From Syngnathus acus (taxonomy: Eukaryota; Chordata; Actinopteri; Syngnathiformes; Syngnathidae): a stretch of 64,000 nt of DNA. Below the pieces are notes generated by a model. That model was not told where the DNA came from. It did no database searches and saw nothing but the letters and a program-made list of their open reading frames with translations. The position numbers and the translations under genes are program-made. Location: NCBI RefSeq assembly GCF_901709675.1, contig NC_051098.1:15805464-15869463 (forward strand), given 5' to 3'. Position 1 is the stretch's first letter. Each line of letters starts with the position of its first letter. Of the stretch, positions 59,501 to 64,000 are shown piece by piece.

Positions 59501-62127
59501 CCTTCACACACGTAGGCCAAACCTGTGACGACAACGCCCACGCCAGCAAAAGTCAGTCCATCTGTGTCCCCCGCCCAAGCCGGCAAAATGTCACATTAGC
59601 TTCCATGCATGCGACGCGTCAATACGTTGTGACTAATGAGCGCCGGACAAAAATGAGGAATGAGTCGAAATAAGAGCATTTCCCGTCAAAAAATAACTCT
59701 GAGTCGTTCCACTCACAAGGGTAAAATGATATCATTGTATTCATCAGCCACGACTCAATCAAGTCTCGAGCTGAGAGATATTTTGCTGTTCTGAGCATCT
59801 GTTACATAAACGGAGATGAAATAAACGCGTGGGCGCAAGAGACTCGGATGCTGATGAGCTCATGAGTCCCTTTAGTATTCGCACGAATCAAAACACAAGG
59901 GGCTGCTCGAGTACCTGAGTCCAGGATGTGGTTGTTGCGCAGGTCCAGAATTTGAATGTTGTAGTTGAACTTGAGCAGGTTGCCGAGCTGGGCCGAATCC
60001 TGCAGGCCGTTGAGCTTGTTGTCGGCCAGGTACAACTCCCGCAGGTTCATGTTCATCTTCAAGGCCGTTGCTGAAAACACAACGTCACGGGGAAAACGAA
60101 ATAAATTCCTTCCTGGAACGCGCTCGGCGGCGTTTGTTTGCCTCATACCGAGCATCATGAGCGGTCTGCCGGACAGGCCGGCGTTTTCCAGGTGCAGCAC
60201 CGCCAGGCTGCCGCTGATCCGGAGCGCCCGAGCCACGAAGGGAGCCGAGTGGTCCAGCAGGGGCGTGTTTCTGGCATCCAGATACTGCAGAGAGCTCGTC
60301 TGATGGTGGCGGAGAAAAAAAATCGGGTAGCATGATAGGTGAGACTCTGCATTTACTAATGTCTCCCTTAAAGGATTAAAAACTAGAAGAAGAGAAACAA
60401 ATTGGCTTCTATTTGAGATTAAGTGAGGCTCAGCGGCTATTATTAGAGGACGGGCTACTATTTGAGACAAGGCAGGTTTGCAGTTTTAAGGAAACCAAAC
60501 AAAAGCCTTCCCTATGGCTGCTTTGATGCAATGTAATGAATAAATCATATCATACAAGGAAACCAAGACAATGCGGCATGTCAAATGACGACATTCAGTA
60601 GCCTGCAAACGTCCTTGTTGCTGTGAGCGGATGTGTCACAATGTTACACTGACGCAAGGCCATATTGCCTTTAATACTCACCGTGCATTCCGTCAATCCG
60701 CTTAAACGTCAGTCAAAACACAGACTTGAATATAATCTTAGCAAGGGCTGAATGTTTGATGCACTTGTATTGGATCCCGTGAGTTGACACTTTGTCATGT
60801 CAGACGGGAAATGAAAGCTCTCCCGGGAGGATTTCTTCATTACAACACACTTAGGTTGACTAGTGAGCCTCCTCGTGAGGTCATAATCGCACGAGGATTT
60901 TAGCTCCGCGAAACCATACGAATCATTCTATGACTGTATCGTTACAAACCGAATTCCAACTGATCTCACCTTCCTCATCATGTGAGCGGCGGCTTGCCAC
61001 CCCCGCGTGCCGATGTGCTTGTTGAAGGAGATGTTGAGGTGCGTGGCCGACTCGTAGTACTCGATCATGTCGAACAGAGCTGAGGCGCCCTGAGAAACAA
61101 AAATAAACAAATAACTAAATGTCAACAACTGAGCTACAGGTGACTTATGCTGAATAAGGTTTGTGCCATGTTATCGTTTCCAATTGCAGAATGAGGAATA
61201 AAAGAAAAGTAAATGAGACACGATAGCTCAGTGGGGTCAAATTACATCATCGCACGTCTCGGTGTGTTTGGTCGGGATACTATTGGCTACTGGTGCGTTT
61301 ATCTTCGGGGCGGCTGAAAGTGAGTCACATCCAGTTCTAAAGAAGTCCACCCTGTCGGGTTTTGAGAAAAGCCTTTGAAAAATGGAAGACATCAAGCCGT
61401 ATGTCAACATGCCCTTATCGCACCATCCTGTTATTCCTTTCAGCTTCTTATTTCACTCGCGCTCGACCATCTCAGGCTGAGCCTCTGTTATTCGGTGACT
61501 CATTCCCGTTAGGCCTACGTTGGGCCGGCCCATCTGCTGCCTCCGCTTGGCTTTCTGCGTTTACTTGCAGGAGGAAAAGTTGCGAGAGAAGCAGAAGAAA
61601 ACAGCAAGCCGTAATTAGAGTGAGCCTTTCGTGCCAGCCCAACCGCAGTCTGGTTGCGAGCACAACTTGTGTCTGCGACTCAAAATAAACCTCACAATGT
61701 GTATATGTGTCGTCTTGTGACGGGATTTGTCCCTCGGGTCGGCGCTATGGAGCCTGCCTGAGCCCCAAGGGGGTCTGTGGGAAATCCCCTGACGCCCCCC
61801 CCCCACAAATCTTCAAACGGATTTCTTCTTACATCTTCATCTAAATTGGTCTGCTCCAGGTTGATCACTTTAAACTGGACTCTCTTTAAAACTTCTTCCA
61901 GGGACTCGCACGCCTTGTAGTCCAACTTTTCACCTGTGCACAAAGAAAGAAGACCAACGTGTTACATTAAACACACCCAAAAGTCAAATATTATAAGCTT
62001 GGGAGGTTTCGCTGTATTGTGTAGGATGTCAAACATCTTAATCTAAATTTATAACCGTTTTTTTTTCTTTTTCGTGCTTACCTTTTAGATCCAAGCATTC
62101 ATTTCGCTGGGTCAGGTCTATAAGTTC
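56585..62127 (-). CDS. ppp1r37: Protein phosphatase 1 regulatory subunit 37 (5' exons outside window)
   Basis: Ten exons in transcript order: 62127-62082, 61933-61833, 61089-60970, 60299-60149, 60070-59915, 59522-59410, 58633-58492, 58393-58227, 57981-56751, 56661-56585. All phases agree, and about 767 codons are visible. The LRR part reads ECLDLKGEKLDYKACESLEE, NLEQTNLDED, YYESATHLNISFNKHIGTRG, LQYLDARNTPLLDHSAPFVA, ELYLADNKLNGLQDSAQLGN, LVTLVLWNNQLTHNGMGYL and LRLDLRENEIKTGGLMALSL, as in vertebrate PPP1R37 (LRRC68). A long acidic, proline-rich tail follows, with a conserved GHKIFMVTRVESPPEP and a C-terminal DLEELLLEAS. The protein binds and restrains the PP1 catalytic subunit. The N-terminal RVxF exon should lie beyond 64000 or was not recognised in 62128-64000. 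Confidence 0.93.
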
Positions 62128-64000
62128 CTGCATTAAAAAAAGAAAGAAAAAAACATTAGCGCAAGTGAGACACAACACTTCCTTATGAAATCACAGATGG
62201 CGTTGCACATTTTGAAACATCTCCACACCACACAAACCACTAAGAAAAAAAGAACACGTCCTCTTATGTAATCTGAGATCGACATTTGCTTGATAAATCA
62301 AGCGCTTTCCTGTTTTGTGTGTTTCTTTGCGCATGTGACTGTAAGTGAATCTGCTAGTTGTGAGAGATGAGCAGCGCGCACACACATCAAACAAAACTGT
62401 ACTTTTTTGCCTCATGCTCGCCCACGCAAACACTGCCCTCGAAACTATGTGCCAGCAAATAGTTGGCTCTCCATCCCCATTCAACATGAACTCCGTGACC
62501 TCTGCCCTCGTGCCACACCGCTGGTAATTATCTGAGCCTGCCTGGACGTGCCACCCCCACTTCGCATGACTCATCGAGTCTTGATAAACTCATCTGACAT
62601 GACGCAACGTACGTCCTACAGCGTATAAGAGGTCATAAATAGAGAAAGATTCAGAGTTGAAAAGAAGATTATTTTCCTAATCACATGTCTCCACGCTCGT
62701 CACATGATAGAAGAGCACAAGCTAGTACAATCGGGTGAAAAAATAAACAAATCAAATATTTGGAGAGCTGAGATGGTGAGATAGAAGAGCCAACTCCTTC
62801 CAAGACAAAAAAAAACAAAACCTCAATTTAAGTTGCAATATTGAAACCCCCGGGAGTTCCACTGTCTGGCACACATTTGCTGTCCGTAGGACAAAACCAT
62901 CTTTTTGTTTCGTTTGAATTCTTGGTAACAAGGTCCGGCAGTTGCATTGGCGAAGGCATTCATCATGCAGCTGCTAAACAGCCATCTTTTACAAATGACA
63001 CAACCCTACTGGGAGGGCATCTGGCAAACTGACGTGGTCTTAATAAAGACCGCATTTAGCGGGGAAGGGGCAGGGTCAACCAAACTCTTCCTGCCAAAAC
63101 CCCAAAACGGACAAACTAACATGCTTTACATGGCTGCTTACTGAAATGACTCAGCCAAACATCACAAATATGACTAAATGTGACTTCTTCCTACTCCTGT
63201 TGAACTCTTTTTTTTTGGTCATCTTTATATGACCAATCAATCAATTAAAAAAATCCAATCAAATACCAAAACAAAGGGAATGGATTTCTCAGAATACGAC
63301 AAGTAAGAAAGGACGGAAAGGGGCCGGTGATATGATCCGCCATAGTGGGTCAGTGGAAATGTACCCAGACCATAAAGTGAAGGCTTGAGCATCAGCTTAG
63401 CAGTGTGATGTGTTTTTCCTCAAGTAGCTGTGACGTTAACTCTCGGCTGACCGGGCGTGCTGGCTGGGCGGGGGGGGGATTCCTTTGTTGAGTCTCTTGA
63501 CCTAACGGTAGCCATCGAAAAACTCCTTCTTCAATTGCGGGCCGCTGAACTATATGGACTTTGTAATTAAGGCAAAAAAAGTGCAAGGGATTCAAACCCA
63601 CGGCGATCATGTGTGCTAATTCACATACAAAGGCGATCGTCGCCGCGCAGGATTTGACAGAGGGATTATGGGACACATGACTGCTGGGCTAACCCACAAG
63701 ACGAGGCTGCAAAAAAAACATGAGACTACAAAAATGAGCCTTTGTGCCTTATTTAAGAGAGAGAAAAAAAAAAGCCTGGATTTCCTAGAAGTCAAAGTAG
63801 CATCAGATTCTTCTGGTAGAGGCTGTAACAATTTTGAGTGAGGGAGGGGTGGGGGTCAAGTTTGATGTGGTGCTTCTGCGCGTGGACTCGAGTGATGCTA
63901 ACACGGTGAGCAGTTGCTAGCTTCAGGATAGCAGACTCAGCAGGAACCCAGACTGCAGTAAATTGCAGTCGGGTACATCAAATTAGAGAACAAATGGAAC
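62128..64000 (-). other. ppp1r37: ppp1r37 intron, no exon recognised
   Basis: The exon at 62127 begins after an AG acceptor, so the gene continues upstream. I looked for the conserved N-terminal segment that precedes ELIDLTQRNECLDLK in this family and did not see it here. This is most likely a long first or second intron. Confidence 0.5.

Noticed and set aside
62191-62574. Minus-strand 127-codon frame as an upstream ppp1r37 exon
   Set aside because: Its sequence has no resemblance to the conserved N-terminal part of the family and lacks a proper acceptor-donor pair in phase.

Overview
The window looks like nuclear DNA of a ray-finned (teleost) fish. The genes are vertebrate, split by short GT-AG introns, and the space between them is filled with fish-type LINE tails, hAT, Tc1/mariner and ISL2EU-like DNA transposons, a palindromic minisatellite and microsatellites. 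There is no bacterial or organellar content. All exon boundaries given here come from reading splice sites and reading frame by eye; nothing was aligned by software.

Layout: (1) 43-2424 (+), most of relb, an NF-kB subunit whose 5' end lies outside the window, with its 3'UTR to about 3180. (2) 3190-7080, repeats, including a 235-bp hairpin-bearing tandem array at about 4970-6660. (3) 7231-8301 (-), a complete mrpl28 (mitochondrial ribosomal protein L28) in five coding exons, convergent with relb. (4) 8930-9950, a duplicated repeat with a tRNA-like SINE fragment. (5) About 9975-50165, a 40-kb tandem segmental array of seven units. Each unit carries one minus-strand C2H2 zinc-finger gene with the same three-exon plan: a non-coding leader, a 34-codon exon, and one long exon with an acidic SUMO-motif region and 14-25 fingers. 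Six copies (A-F) are open and copy G is broken by two 1-bp frameshifts. All copies stop at the same ancestral nonsense codon and keep a dead finger beyond it. Individual units carry private transposons (hAT in C's downstream flank, ISL2EU-like in C and G, an RTE-like LINE tail in F, an L2-like LINE in G). (6) 50368-50454 (-), the selenocysteine tRNA gene with external TATA and PSE-like elements. (7) 51100-53192 (-), a complete four-exon ZnT1-like (SLC30A) gene that has lost three of the four intramembrane zinc ligands. (8) 56585-62127 (-), ppp1r37, a leucine-rich-repeat PP1 regulator whose 5' exons lie beyond the window.

Relb, ppp1r37 and tRNA-Sec share a neighbourhood in the human genome (19q13.32, from memory), so the single-copy genes look like a conserved synteny block into which the zinc-finger array has expanded. 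The array resembles the young, lineage-specific zinc-finger clusters thought to track transposable elements, and it is itself riddled with young elements. The most unusual items are the array's shared terminal nonsense mutation and its finger shuffling, two independent insertions of one ISL2EU-like element 25 bp apart in paralogous introns, an L2-like LINE flanked by a 106-bp duplication, the pseudo-transporter-like ZnT, and the hairpin satellite.
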